From Agromyces mediolanus (lineage in GTDB: Bacteria > Actinomycetota > Actinomycetes > Actinomycetales > Microbacteriaceae): a stretch of 56,485 nt of DNA. The notes under the pieces were generated by a model. That model was not told the origin of the DNA and searched no databases. It saw nothing but the letters and a program-made list of their open reading frames with translations. The stretch lies in contig NZ_BMRJ01000001.1 in the NCBI RefSeq assembly GCF_014648575.1, positions 1,237,447 to 1,293,931 on the forward strand, given 5' to 3'. The position numbers and the translations under genes are program-made. Below, one piece after another: positions 1-7,408 of this stretch (within the stretch, counting starts at the first letter, position 1; every line of letters begins with the position of its first letter).

Positions 1-65
1 AACGGCTCCGGTGCCCCGTCGGCGCGGAATGCGCGAGCTCGCGCGAGAAGCCGGCCCGCGCGAAG

Positions 66-71
66 TAGGGT
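66..71 (+). promoter_or_regulatory. -10 box of chorismate mutase gene (leaderless)
   Basis: TAGGGT lies 6 nt before the ATG at 78, so transcription should begin at or next to the start codon. No Shine-Dalgarno sequence is present. This matches the TANNNT-then-ATG layout seen at several other genes in this window. Confidence 0.55.
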
Positions 72-77
72 CGAAGC

Positions 78-401
78 ATGACCGCGATCGACGACCGGGA
101 CGCCGCGATGTCCGAGCTCCTCGGCATCCGAGCGAGCATCGACAACATCGACGCCGCCCTCATCCACCTGCTGGCCGAGCGCTTCAAATTCACCCAGCAC
201 GTGGGCCGGCTGAAGGCGACGCACGGCCTCCCGCCGAGCGATCCCGACCGCGAGAAGCGCCAGATCCAGCGGCTCCGCGCGCTCGCCGAAGACGCCCACC
301 TCGACCCCGCGTTCGCCGAGAAGTGGTTCAACTTCGTCGTCGCCGAGGTCATCCAGCACCACGAGGAGCTCGCCGGCAACGGCGCCTCCGGCGAGCTGTG
401 A
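78..401 (+). CDS. Chorismate mutase, AroQ type II (monofunctional)
   Basis: A 107-residue protein of the all-helical AroQ fold, converting chorismate to prephenate for phenylalanine and tyrosine synthesis in the cytoplasm. Residues corresponding to the classic active-site set are visible: Arg18 in the first helix (GIRASIDNID), Arg35, Lys46 (GRLKATHG), Asp55/Glu59 (SDPDRE) and Gln93 near the end of the last helix. Length matches stand-alone actinobacterial enzymes, with no dehydratase or regulatory domain. The ATG at 78 follows a -10 box directly, so the message is probably leaderless. The SDR gene begins 10 nt downstream, suggesting co-transcription. Confidence 0.93.
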   Translation: MTAIDDRDAAMSELLGIRASIDNIDAALIHLLAERFKFTQHVGRLKATHGLPPSDPDREKRQIQRLRALAEDAHLDPAFAEKWFNFVVAEVIQHHEELAGNGASGEL

Positions 402-411
402 GCCGCGCCCG

Positions 412-1395
412 ATGAGCTGGTACCCCGTGCCGCTGCCCGATCTCACGGGCCGCCGCTACCTCGTGACCGGCGCGAACGCCGGGCTCGGCTTCTTCACGAG
501 CGCCCGACTGGTCGGCGCGGGCGCCCACGTCGTGCTGTCGGGGCGCAGCCCCGAGCGGCTCGAGGCGGCCGCCGCGGTCATCCGCGAGCGGGTGGATGCC
601 GGAGCCGACCGCGGCGAGCTCGGCGGGCGGGTCTCGACGCTCGTCATCGACACGGCCTCGCTCGACTCCGTGCGCGCCGGCGTCGCCGCCCTCCGCGGCG
701 AGCCGCAGCTCGACGGCGCCGTGCTGAACGCCGGCATGGTGCACACGCCCGGACGACGACTCGAGAGCCCCGACGGCAACGAGCTCGTGCTCGCCACGAA
801 CGTGCTCGGGCACTTCGCGCTCCTCGCGGGGCTGTTCGGCGCGGCGGGCTCGGGCGACGAGCTCGTCCCCGGCTCGCGCCGCTTCGCGGACGGCGCACGG
901 GTGATCACGCTCGGCTCGCTGTCGACGAAGCTCTCGACGTTCCGGGTCGAGCAGCTGCAGCTCGAGCGGGGCTACGACTTCTGGCGCGCCTACGCGCAGT
1001 CGAAGATCGCTGGGCAGTCGATCGGCTTCGAGCTCGACCGCCGGCTGCGCGGCGCCGGCGTGCCCGTGGCGAGCATCGTCGCGCACCCCGGCTACGCGAT
1101 CTCCGGTCGCACCCCCACCGTGCCCGGCGTGAACGAGCCGAGCCGGGGCGACCGCTTCGCCGACGCGCTGCAGGCCGCCTGGGCGCAGGGCAAGCACCGC
1201 GGTGCGGAGCCCGTGCTGCACGCGCTCACCGCCGCGGAGGTCGCGGGCGGCGAGTTCTGGGGCCCGCGCGGGCTCGTGAAGGGCGAACCCGCCAGGCAGC
1301 AGCCGACGCGGGTGTCGAGCGACCCCGCCATCGGCGCGAAGACCTGGGCCTTCGCCGAGCTCGCCACGGCGACCCCGTTCACCCTCGTCGGCTGA
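412..1395 (+). CDS. SDR-family NAD(P)-dependent oxidoreductase
   Basis: A 327-residue short-chain dehydrogenase/reductase. The Rossmann cofactor motif TGANAGLG is at residues 19-26, an NAG element (VLNAGM) follows in the middle, a serine lies in the ITLGSLS strand, and the catalytic Tyr194-x3-Lys198 pair is present (YAQSK). Length and layout resemble the retinol-dehydrogenase/WW-domain-oxidoreductase-like branch, which is longer than classic 250-residue SDRs. The substrate cannot be told from sequence. It sits 10 nt after the chorismate mutase gene, and its stop codon overlaps the next gene's ATG (TGATG), so the three genes look co-transcribed. Confidence 0.9.
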   Translation: MSWYPVPLPDLTGRRYLVTGANAGLGFFTSARLVGAGAHVVLSGRSPERLEAAAAVIRERVDAGADRGELGGRVSTLVIDTASLDSVRAGVAALRGEPQLDGAVLNAGMVHTPGRRLESPDGNELVLATNVLGHFALLAGLFGAAGSGDELVPGSRRFADGARVITLGSLSTKLSTFRVEQLQLERGYDFWRAYAQSKIAGQSIGFELDRRLRGAGVPVASIVAHPGYAISGRTPTVPGVNEPSRGDRFADALQAAWAQGKHRGAEPVLHALTAAEVAGGEFWGPRGLVKGEPARQQPTRVSSDPAIGAKTWAFAELATATPFTLVG

Positions 1396-1583
1396 TGCGC
1401 GGGCTCCTCGCGAGCTGGTGGACGCGGCCCGCCGTGCGGCGACGCGCCGCCTCGATCGTGGCCGTCGTCGGAACAGCGCTGGCCGTGCTCGGCGTGTTCA
1501 CCGGGCGCTGGGGACTCGTGGTCGTCGCCATCGTGCTGCTCGGCCTGGCGGCGGCCCTCGGCCCCGCACGGATCCGGCGGTGA
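1395..1583 (+). CDS. Small membrane protein, hypothetical
   Basis: A 62-residue protein whose ATG overlaps the stop of the preceding SDR gene, implying translational coupling. An Arg-rich N-terminus (residues 1-18) is followed by two hydrophobic stretches, about 20-36 and 42-56, and a basic C-terminus, compatible with a two-pass or hairpin membrane peptide. No family is recognised. The high-GC third-position pattern is consistent with real coding, but for such a short protein this evidence is modest. Confidence 0.6.
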   Translation: MRGLLASWWTRPAVRRRAASIVAVVGTALAVLGVFTGRWGLVVVAIVLLGLAAALGPARIRR

Positions 1584-1590
1584 GGGCGGG

Positions 1591-1596
1591 TACGCT
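1591..1596 (+). promoter_or_regulatory. -10 box upstream of the gene at 1604
   Basis: TACGCT ends 7 nt before the ATG at 1604, giving a leaderless arrangement. It falls just after the stop of the small membrane protein gene and argues that the gene at 1604 has its own promoter. Confidence 0.45.
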
Positions 1597-1603
1597 GCAC
1601 TCC

Positions 1604-2176
1604 ATGAGCGACGGGCCTGGCGAGGCATCCGCGCACGCCGCGGGCGATGCGGCGTTCGCCGACGAGGCGTTCGCCGAGGCGCGCGCCGCCGTTGCCGCCG
1701 CGACCGCGCGTCTCGCGGCGGCCGGAGCGCGCCGGGAGGTGCTCGCCGCCTACGAGCCCCCGCGCCGTCGGCTCGGCCTGCCGCGGGCGGCGCGGATGCG
1801 ACGGCTCGGCGAGGTCTGGCGACTCGGCTCGCTGCTGCTGGACGGCGACGGGCGGCTGTACGCGGTCGGCCGGGTCGTGCGCGCGGAGGCCCCGGCCCGG
1901 CGCTCCGTCACCGCGAACGCGGTCGCCGAGCAGCGCGCCTACCGCGCGGCGGCGGTGAAGGGCGGCATCCCGGCCGGCGAGACGGTGGACTTCGACGCCG
2001 TGCCGATCCCGCTCGACGGGGGGACAGCGGCGCTGCCGGCCGGTGGGCCGGTGGCGCTCCGCGACGGCCGGGTCATGGTGCGCTGGAACCCGAGCGACCC
2101 CGGTGCCTGGACGCCGCTCGCCGGCTACCTCGCCGAGCGGGCGGAGCTGCTCGCGCAGCCGGCGCCTGGGACGTGA
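1604..2176 (+). CDS. Hypothetical cytoplasmic protein
   Basis: A 190-residue protein with no signal peptide or membrane segment. Residues 15-45 are Ala/Glu-rich and probably helical. The middle has a WRLGSLLLDGDGRLYAVGR segment that looks like beta strands, and a DGRVMVRWNPSD segment follows near residues 160-172. I do not recognise the family with confidence. The start was chosen at 1604 because a TACGCT box lies 7 nt upstream; the frame stays open further upstream, but that part overlaps the previous gene. It converges with the OsmC gene. Confidence 0.75.
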   Translation: MSDGPGEASAHAAGDAAFADEAFAEARAAVAAATARLAAAGARREVLAAYEPPRRRLGLPRAARMRRLGEVWRLGSLLLDGDGRLYAVGRVVRAEAPARRSVTANAVAEQRAYRAAAVKGGIPAGETVDFDAVPIPLDGGTAALPAGGPVALRDGRVMVRWNPSDPGAWTPLAGYLAERAELLAQPAPGT

Positions 2177-2178
2177 CG

Positions 2179-2194
2179 CCGGCCGGGCGGCCGG
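2179..2194. terminator. Weak GC hairpin between convergent genes
   Basis: CCGGCC (2179-2184) pairs with GGCCGG (2189-2194) around a 4-nt loop in the 33-bp gap between the convergent genes ending at 2176 and 2210. It has no T-tract. It may serve as a bidirectional terminator, but such short GC hairpins are common at this base composition. Confidence 0.3.
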
Positions 2195-2209
2195 GCGCCG
2201 TCGCGCGGC

Positions 2210-2776
2210 TCAGCCGAGCGTGACCTGCACCGGCACCGGGTTCTGGAACAGGTCCAGCACCGGGCAGTGCGCGTCGACCGCGGCCTGCAGCTCGGCGTAG
2301 CGCTCCTTCGACTCGGGACCGCTCAGGCGCACGTCGAGGCGCACGGCCGAGAACCCGGCGCGGCCGGACTCGTCGATCCCGAAGAGCTTGCGCACGTCGA
2401 GGTCGCCCTCCGCGTTGATCTCGACGTCGTCGAGCACGATGCCGAGCGCCTGCGCGTACAGCCGGTACACGACGACCTGGCAGGAGATCAGCGCGCCGAG
2501 CGCGTACTCGACCGGGCTCGCGGCGGCGTCGTCCCCGGCGAGGGCGGCGGGCTCGTCCACGGTGAAGCGGTGCTTCCCGGCGATGATGCGGGTCGCGACG
2601 GCGCCGGTGCCGCGGCCGGAGACGCGGTAGGTGAGCTCGGCGTTCGCCGGCGCGGCGGCGATGCGCTCGTGCCAGGCGGTGCCGGCGGCGGTGAGGCGGG
2701 CGGCGCGGTCGGCCGCGTCCGCGGCGGTCTCGGCCGACGCGGCGGGAGTGGCGGTGGGGTCGTCGATGAGCGTCAT
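2210..2776 (-). CDS. OsmC/Ohr-family protein
   Basis: A 188-residue member of the OsmC superfamily, thiol peroxidases that reduce organic hydroperoxides in the cytoplasm. The two redox cysteines typical of the family are present: Cys99 in the helix ALISCQ and Cys171 in AHCPVLDLF. Residues 1-45 form an Ala-rich extension before the fold begins. The family also contains non-peroxidase members, so the substrate is not fixed. A TACGCT -10 box on the reverse strand ends 6 nt before the ATG, so the transcript should be leaderless. The gene stands alone, divergent from erm. Confidence 0.88.
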   Translation of the reverse strand: MTLIDDPTATPAASAETAADAADRAARLTAAGTAWHERIAAAPANAELTYRVSGRGTGAVATRIIAGKHRFTVDEPAALAGDDAAASPVEYALGALISCQVVVYRLYAQALGIVLDDVEINAEGDLDVRKLFGIDESGRAGFSAVRLDVRLSGPESKERYAELQAAVDAHCPVLDLFQNPVPVQVTLG

Positions 2777-2782
2777 GGCGGG

Positions 2783-2788
2783 AGCGTA
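2783..2788 (-). promoter_or_regulatory. -10 box of OsmC gene (leaderless)
   Basis: On the reverse strand TACGCT is followed by six C/G bases and then the ATG at 2776. No Shine-Dalgarno sequence is present. Confidence 0.5.
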
Positions 2789-2832
2789 CGCGCGGGACGG
2801 ATGCCTCGGCGAGCCCGCCCGTCATGCTCCGA

Positions 2833-2895
2833 CGCCCGGCGTCACGCGGCGTCGCACGAAGCCTCCGGCGCCCGGCGTCACGCGGCGTCGCACGA
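2833..2895. repeat. Two 27-bp direct repeats upstream of the erm promoter
   Basis: An identical 27-bp block occurs at 2833-2859 and 2869-2895 (period 36 bp), starting CGCCCGGCGTCACG and ending GTCGCACGA. The second copy ends about 40 bp before the inferred erm transcription start and the first about 77 bp before it. That is a suitable position for a tandem activator or repressor site. The block does not encode an obvious protein. Confidence 0.7.
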
Positions 2896-2899
2896 GCGA

Positions 2900-2929
2900 T
2901 TCGCGGCGCTCGCCGGCGCTTGCTAGGGT
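2900..2929 (+). promoter_or_regulatory. Promoter of the erm leader transcript
   Basis: The -10 box TAGGGT is at 2924-2929, with a weak -35 (TTCGCG, 2900-2905) 18 bp upstream. The leader ORF starts 8 nt after the -10 box, so the leader peptide would be read from a nearly leaderless message. Confidence 0.55.
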
Positions 2930-2937
2930 GGCGGACC

Positions 2938-2985
2938 ATGTCCTGCATGTGCTCGCAGATGATCATTCGGCCCCGCACCGCCTGA
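2938..2985 (+). CDS. Erm leader peptide (15 aa) with Arg-Pro-Arg arrest motif
   Basis: A 15-codon ORF, MSCMCSQMIIRPRTA, runs from the ATG directly after the promoter to a TGA, 99 nt before the methyltransferase start. Residues 11-13 are Arg-Pro-Arg. The 'R/K-X-R/K' motif is established as a macrolide/ketolide-dependent ribosome arrest signal, as in the RLR leaders of ermD-type genes. The expected stall, Pro12 codon in the P site and Arg13 codon in the A site, would place the ribosome over 2974-2985. That is exactly the first arm of the attenuator hairpins. Coding is inferred from position, motif and RNA structure, not from length. Confidence 0.7.
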   Translation: MSCMCSQMIIRPRTA

Positions 2986-3080
2986 GGCGGAGCGACCGGA
3001 TCATTCTCCCGCTCCGCCGCCAGCCGAGTCCTCGGCCGCGGCGCGCTTCGGCGTCCCCGGCGTTCATTCGTCAGCGGAGC
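2974..3080 (+). promoter_or_regulatory. Four-segment translational attenuator controlling erm
   Basis: Four mutually exclusive pairing segments can be read. A (2974-2982) pairs with B (2986-2994) through 8 bp and one A-A mismatch, with the leader TGA in the loop. B also pairs perfectly (9 bp) with C (3010-3018, CGCTCCGCC). C (3011-3017, GCTCCGC) pairs perfectly (7 bp) with D (3074-3080, GCGGAGC), which contains the erm Shine-Dalgarno GGAG. Ground state A:B plus C:D hides the ribosome site. A ribosome stalled on the leader covers A, lets B:C form and frees D. This is the ermC-type logic with unrelated sequence. A further hairpin (3023-3036) would shorten the C:D loop. Confidence 0.7.
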
Positions 3081-3084
3081 ATCC

Positions 3085-3945
3085 ATGCCTTCATCGAACC
3101 CACGTCCCTCACGCGCGCGCGGACGCGCGCAGCCGCACAGCGCGCGCAGCCAGAGCCATGGCGGCCGTCATGAGCTCGGGCAGAACTTCCTCGTCGACCG
3201 CCGCGTCGTCGCCGAGATCGTCGAGCTCGCCCGCACGAGCCGTCACCCCATCGTCGAGCTCGGCCCCGGCGGCGGGGCGCTCACCCGGCCGCTCGCCGAG
3301 CTCGGCCGGCCGCTCACCGCGGTCGAACTCGACCCCGCACGGGTCGCCCGACTGCGACGCGAGCTCGGGTCGCACGTCGAGGTCGTGCACGCCGACCTGC
3401 TGCGCTGGAGGCTGCCGAGGCATCCGCATCTCGTCGTGGCCAACCTGCCGTTCCACGTGACCACCGCCGCGCTCCGGCACCTGCTGGAGTCGCCCGGCTG
3501 GGACCGGGCGGTGCTGCTCACCCAGTGGGAGGTGGCGCGGCGGCGCTGCGGCGTCGGCGGGGCGAGCATGCTGACCGTGCAGTGGGCGCCGTGGTACCGC
3601 TTCCGGCTGCGTCGGCGGGTGCCGGCGTCGGCGTTCCGGCCCGTGCCCGCCGTCGACGGCGGCCTGTTCACGATCGAGCGGCGCGAGCGACCGCTCGTCG
3701 ACCCCCGCGAGCGGCGGAGCTACCAGCGCTTCGTCGGAGAGGTCTTCCAGGGGCGCGGGGCCGGGCTCGCGCAGCGGCTCACCGCGGCCGCCGCGGCGAC
3801 GGGCGGGACGGGCTGGGCGGATGCCGGTTCGGGGTCGGCGAAGGTGTGGCTCCGTCGCCGGGGCATCCCCTCCTCCACCCCGCCGGGCCGCCTCGCGGCG
3901 GACGACTGGGCCGCTCTCTGGGACGCCTCCCGCGGTCGCGGCTGA
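3085..3945 (+). CDS. erm: Erm-family 23S rRNA (adenine-2058-N6)-methyltransferase
   Basis: A 286-residue class I SAM methyltransferase of the Erm/KsgA family, expected to methylate A2058 in the peptide exit tunnel and give macrolide-lincosamide-streptogramin B resistance. Seen: an Arg/Ser-rich basic N-terminus (1-28), the Erm-typical HELGQNFLVD (29-38), SAM motif I VELGPGGGALT (57-67), Asp104 (HADLL) and the catalytic NLPFH (120-124). The motif fits Erm rather than the NLPYN of KsgA. GGAG at 3076-3079 is 5 nt before the ATG. Expression is probably inducible through the upstream leader. It is flanked by ordinary chromosomal genes with no mobile element, so it looks intrinsic. Confidence 0.9.
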   Translation: MPSSNPRPSRARGRAQPHSARSQSHGGRHELGQNFLVDRRVVAEIVELARTSRHPIVELGPGGGALTRPLAELGRPLTAVELDPARVARLRRELGSHVEVVHADLLRWRLPRHPHLVVANLPFHVTTAALRHLLESPGWDRAVLLTQWEVARRRCGVGGASMLTVQWAPWYRFRLRRRVPASAFRPVPAVDGGLFTIERRERPLVDPRERRSYQRFVGEVFQGRGAGLAQRLTAAAAATGGTGWADAGSGSAKVWLRRRGIPSSTPPGRLAADDWAALWDASRGRG

Positions 3946-3965
3946 GCGGGTCGCTGACCCCCGCT

Positions 3966-4015
3966 CCCATCGCGACGTGCCCGACTTTCATGAAAGTCGG
4001 GCACGTCGCGATGGG
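3966..4015. repeat. Perfect 50-bp palindrome; dispersed repeat copy 1, likely bidirectional terminator
   Basis: A 25-nt arm (3966-3990) is exactly complementary to 3991-4015 with no loop bases. The inner arm TGCCCGACTTTCA is shared with copies at 30.2 and 56.4 kb; the outer GCGACG and CCCATC steps are unique to this copy but also perfectly paired. It sits between the convergent erm gene and the small membrane protein gene, which suits a two-way terminator. Confidence 0.85.
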
Positions 4016-4019
4016 GCGC

Positions 4020-4280
4020 TCAGCGCGGGGCGTCGGCGTCGCGCCCGGCGCCGCCGCCCTGCTCCTGCTCCTGCACCGCCTCGATGATGGAGGCCTGCAG
4101 GCCGCGCTGGCCGGTGTGCAGCTCCTGGTAGCTCTCGCCGGCGCCCGCGATCGGGCCGAGGGCGTGCCGCAGCCGGGACCGGACGCCGCGCGGGGCCCGG
4201 ATCCAGCGCACGATCACCCCGACGAGGATGACGGCTCCGAAGCCGAGCATCGCGACGGTGCTGATGAGCGACGGATCCAC
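4020..4280 (-). CDS. Small single-pass membrane protein, hypothetical
   Basis: An 86-residue protein starting at a GTG 2 nt after the Nudix stop codon, so probably translationally coupled. One clear membrane segment covers about residues 5-27 (LISTVAMLGFGAVILVGVIV). A basic patch follows (RWIRAPRGVRSRLRH), then a hydrophilic helix with QEL and Glu/Gln-rich stretches ending in a disordered Gly/Asp tail. This suggests N-out, C-in topology. No family is recognised. The GTG was chosen because upstream in-frame codons lie inside the Nudix gene. Confidence 0.65.
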   Translation of the reverse strand: MDPSLISTVAMLGFGAVILVGVIVRWIRAPRGVRSRLRHALGPIAGAGESYQELHTGQRGLQASIIEAVQEQEQGGGAGRDADAPR

Positions 4281-4282
4281 GA

Positions 4283-4771
4283 TCAGAAGCCGAACGTCGT
4301 GATGCCGGGAACCGGAGCGGCGCGCAGGGCCTCGAGCACCCGCAGCTCGTGCGGCACGACCGGGGCGGGCAGCGCGTCGAGCGGGAACCAGTCGAGCCCC
4401 GCGGCCTTGCCCTGCTCCATCAACCGGGGCTCGCCCACCCACTCGCGGGCCTGGAAGAAGACGTCGAAGCGCTGCTCGATCGGACGACCCGAGCCGTCGG
4501 TGCGGTGCATCAGCGTGACGAACTCCAGTGCGCCGGGCGCCAGCTCGACCCCGAGCTCCTCGCGGGCCTCGCGGGCGGCGCCGGCCGGCAGCGATTCGCC
4601 GGCCTCGACGTGGCCGGCCGCCCCGAAGGCCCAGTGCTCGTCGTAGTACCCCGTGCCGCGCCGCAGCTGCAGCAGCACCTCGTCGCCGCGGCGCAGCAGC
4701 ACGTAGGCGGCGGGCACGACGGTGAAGCGGCCGTGCGTCGCGGCGTAGGCGTCGGAGTACTCCTCGATCAC
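4283..4771 (-). CDS. NUDIX hydrolase
   Basis: A 162-residue Nudix pyrophosphohydrolase with a complete Nudix box around residues 54-76 (GHVEAGES, seven residues, then REAREELGV), supplying the Mg-binding glutamates and the catalytic helix. Length fits one domain without fusions. The substrate class, nucleoside diphosphate-X, cannot be narrowed from the sequence; an EQRFDVFF strand is typical of MutT-like members. It precedes the small membrane protein gene by 2 nt in a likely two-gene operon that converges on erm. Confidence 0.9.
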   Translation of the reverse strand: MIEEYSDAYAATHGRFTVVPAAYVLLRRGDEVLLQLRRGTGYYDEHWAFGAAGHVEAGESLPAGAAREAREELGVELAPGALEFVTLMHRTDGSGRPIEQRFDVFFQAREWVGEPRLMEQGKAAGLDWFPLDALPAPVVPHELRVLEALRAAPVPGITTFGF

Positions 4772-4822
4772 GCCACCAGTCTCACACGGGGCCGGGCGCT
4801 CCGCGCGCGGGCGATCCGGCGC

Positions 4823-7141
4823 TCAGTACCCGACGATCGGGCCGAAGGCCTCGGCGAGCGGTGCGCGGTTCACACCGCGGAGCTCGTCGACGGAGACCGT
4901 GAAGGCGTCCTGCACCTCGAGCGCGTCGGAGGCCGCGTCGGTCACGCCGATGCGGCGCACCGGGTAGCCGCGTCCCTCGCAGAGCCCGCGGAACTTCACG
5001 TCGTCCTCGCGCGGCACCGTGACGATGACCCGGCCGGTCGACTCGCTGAACAGGGCCGTCGCGAGGTCGATGCCGGCGTCTTCGACGACCTCGCCGAGGA
5101 ACACCCGGGCGCCGACGCCGAAGCGGGAGACGCCCTCGGCGAGGGCGACCGCGAGTCCGCCGTCGCTGAGGTCGTGCGCCGAGTCGATGAGCCCCTCGAG
5201 CGCCGCGGCGCTCAGCAGTTCGCCCAGCGTCTTCTCGCGCCCGAGGTCGACCGCCGGCGGGCGACCGCCGAGGTGGTCGTGCACCGTGCCGGCCCAGGCC
5301 GAGCCGTCGAGCTCGAGCGCGGTGTCGCCGAGCAGGTAGATGTTGTGGCCGTCGTCCTGCCAGCCGCTCGGCACCCGGCGGGCGACGTCGTCGATCACGC
5401 CGAGCACGGCGATGACCGGGGTCGGGTGGATCGGCACGTCGCCGGTCTGGTTGTAGAACGAGACGTTGCCGCCGGTGACGGGGATGCCGAGCTCGAGGCA
5501 GCCGTCGGAGAGGCCCTCGACGGTCTGCGAGAACTGCCACATGACCTCGGGGTTCTCGGGGGAGCCGAAGTTCAGGCAGTCGCTGACGCCCATCGGCGTG
5601 GCGCCGGTGACGGCGACGTTGCGGTACGCCTCGGCGAGGGCGAGCTTGGCGCCCTGCTTCGGGTCGAGCTGCGAGTAGCGGCCGTTCGCGTCGGTCGCGA
5701 CGGAGACGCCGAGGCCCGACTCTTCGTCGACGCGGATCATGCCGGCGTCGTCGGGCGCGCCGAGCGCCGTGTTGCCGAGCACGTAGGAGTCGTACTGGCT
5801 CGTGACCCACGCGGCATCCGCCTGGTTCGCCGAGCCGACGAGCTGCAGGAACTGCTCGCGCAGCTGCTCCGGCGTCTCGGGGCGGGCGAGGCCCGCGGCT
5901 GAGTCGGCCTGGAGCGCGTCGATCCAGGCGGGGTAGGCGACGGGGCGCTCGTAGACCGGGCCGTCGACGGCGACCGTGCGCGGGTCGACGTTGACGATCT
6001 CCTCGCCGCGCCAGGTGATCGAGAGGCGGCCGGTGTCGGTGACCTCGCCGAGCACACTCGTCTCGACATCCCACTTCTGCACGACCTCGAGGAAGCCGGC
6101 GAGCTTCTCGGGGCGCACGATGGCCATCATGCGCTCCTGGCTCTCGCTCATGAGGATCTCCTCGGGCGTGAGCGTGGGGTCGCGCAGCAGCACCTCGTCG
6201 AGCACGATCGACATGCCGCCGTCGCCGTTCGAGGCGAGCTCGCTCGTCGCGCAGGAGATGCCGGCGGCGCCGAGGTCCTGGATGCCCTCGACGAGGTCGC
6301 CGGCGAAGAGCTCGAGGCAGCACTCGATGAGCACCTTCTCGGCGAAGGGGTCGCCGACCTGCACCGCGGGGCGCTTGGTCGGGCCGCCCTCGGCGAAGGT
6401 GTCGGAGGCGAGGATGGAGGCCCCGCCGATGCCGTCGCCGCCCGTGCGGGCGCCGAACAGCACGACCTTGTTGCCCGCGCCCTTGGCGTTGGCGAGGTGC
6501 AGGTCCTCGTGGCGCAGCACGCCGACCGCGAGCGCGTTGACGAGGGGGTTGGCCTGGTAGGTGGGGTCGAACCAGGTCTCGCCGCCGATGTTCGGCAGGC
6601 CGAGGCAGTTGCCGTAGAAGCTGATGCCCGAGACGACGCCGTGCACGACGCGGGCGGTGTCGGGGTGGTCGATGGCGCCGAAGCGCAGCGCGTCCATGAC
6701 GGCGACGGGGCGGGCGCCCATGGAGATGATGTCGCGCACGATGCCGCCGACGCCGGTCGCGGCGCCCTGGAACGGCTCGATGTACGAGGGGTGGTTGTGC
6801 GACTCGATCTTGAAGGTGACGGCCCAGCCCTCGCCGATGTCGAGCACGCCCGCGTTCTCGCCCATGCCCACCATGAGGTGCTGCTTCATCTCGGGCGTGA
6901 CCTTCTTGCCGAACTGGCGCAGGTAGATCTTCGAGGACTTGTAGGAGCAGTGCTCGCTCCACATCACGGAGTACATCGCGAGCTCGGCGCTCGTCGGGCG
7001 ACGGCCGAGGATGTTGCGGATGCGCTCGTACTCGTCGGGCTTCAGCCCGAGGGCCGCGTAGGGCTGCTCCTTCTCGGGCGTGGAGGCCGCGACGTCGACG
7101 GTGTCGAGCACGGAAGCAGGGGTGGTGGCCGGCTGAGTCAC
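4823..7141 (-). CDS. purL: Phosphoribosylformylglycinamidine synthase subunit PurL
   Basis: A 772-residue small-type PurL (FGAM synthase II), which uses ammonia delivered by PurQ within the PurLQS complex to convert FGAR to FGAM in de novo purine synthesis. Diagnostic stretches include [12 protein letters not shown] near residue 60, a [19 protein letters not shown] block (ATP-binding), [14 protein letters not shown], and a C-terminal [14 protein letters not shown] segment. Length is typical of the PurS-dependent form. The partners purQ and purS lie about 15 kb away on the same strand rather than adjacent. A TAGACT -10 box stands 55 nt upstream. Confidence 0.97.
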   Translation of the reverse strand: MTQPATTPASVLDTVDVAASTPEKEQPYAALGLKPDEYERIRNILGRRPTSAELAMYSVMWSEHCSYKSSKIYLRQFGKKVTPEMKQHLMVGMGENAGVLDIGEGWAVTFKIESHNHPSYIEPFQGAATGVGGIVRDIISMGARPVAVMDALRFGAIDHPDTARVVHGVVSGISFYGNCLGLPNIGGETWFDPTYQANPLVNALAVGVLRHEDLHLANAKGAGNKVVLFGARTGGDGIGGASILASDTFAEGGPTKRPAVQVGDPFAEKVLIECCLELFAGDLVEGIQDLGAAGISCATSELASNGDGGMSIVLDEVLLRDPTLTPEEILMSESQERMMAIVRPEKLAGFLEVVQKWDVETSVLGEVTDTGRLSITWRGEEIVNVDPRTVAVDGPVYERPVAYPAWIDALQADSAAGLARPETPEQLREQFLQLVGSANQADAAWVTSQYDSYVLGNTALGAPDDAGMIRVDEESGLGVSVATDANGRYSQLDPKQGAKLALAEAYRNVAVTGATPMGVSDCLNFGSPENPEVMWQFSQTVEGLSDGCLELGIPVTGGNVSFYNQTGDVPIHPTPVIAVLGVIDDVARRVPSGWQDDGHNIYLLGDTALELDGSAWAGTVHDHLGGRPPAVDLGREKTLGELLSAAALEGLIDSAHDLSDGGLAVALAEGVSRFGVGARVFLGEVVEDAGIDLATALFSESTGRVIVTVPREDDVKFRGLCEGRGYPVRRIGVTDAASDALEVQDAFTVSVDELRGVNRAPLAEAFGPIVGY

Positions 7142-7196
7142 AGGGGAGTCTCCAGGGCTGAGCGACGGATGCCGCGGACGGAAGCCTGACCGGATC

Positions 7197-7202
7197 AGTC
7201 TA
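7197..7202 (-). promoter_or_regulatory. -10 box of purL
   Basis: Reverse-strand TAGACT gives a leader of roughly 50 nt before the purL ATG. An inverted CTGA/TCAG pair (7188-7200) spans the start region and could be an operator, but no known purine-regulator consensus is recognised. The rest of the 7142-7408 gap holds only the palindrome at 7270. Confidence 0.4.
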
Positions 7203-7269
7203 CCGGCGGCGCGCGGGCCCGGAGGCCTGCCCGTCCGTCCGTCCGTCGCCCCTTGCCCGGGGCCGTGTC

Positions 7270-7315
7270 GTCAGTATTTGCGGGTCACGCCGCCCGCGGA
7301 CCCGCAAATACTGAC
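7270..7315. terminator. 17-bp perfect stem-loop between aroE-like gene and purL
   Basis: GTCAGTATTTGCGGGTC (7270-7286) is repeated in exact reverse complement at 7299-7315 around a 12-nt loop. It lies downstream of the aroE-like gene and upstream of the purL promoter, as expected for a factor-independent or REP-like terminator. It is AT-richer than its surroundings and different in sequence from the 28-bp dispersed palindrome. Confidence 0.65.
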
Positions 7316-7408
7316 TTCACGGGGAGCTCGGAGCGGGGACGAGGAGGGGGCGGGGCGGGGGACGAGGCGGGGGACGGGCGGGAAGGCGGAGAGGCAGGAG
7401 CGCGCGGG

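Noticed and set aside
2986..3018. Intrinsic terminator upstream of erm
   Set aside because: The 9-bp stem is strong but has no T-tract after it, and its arms also pair with the leader and with the erm ribosome site. That fits translational attenuation better.
3085..3945. KsgA (16S rRNA dimethyltransferase)
   Set aside because: The NLPFH motif, the basic N-terminus with HELGQNFLVD and the macrolide-type leader fit Erm; KsgA carries NLPYN and has no such leader.
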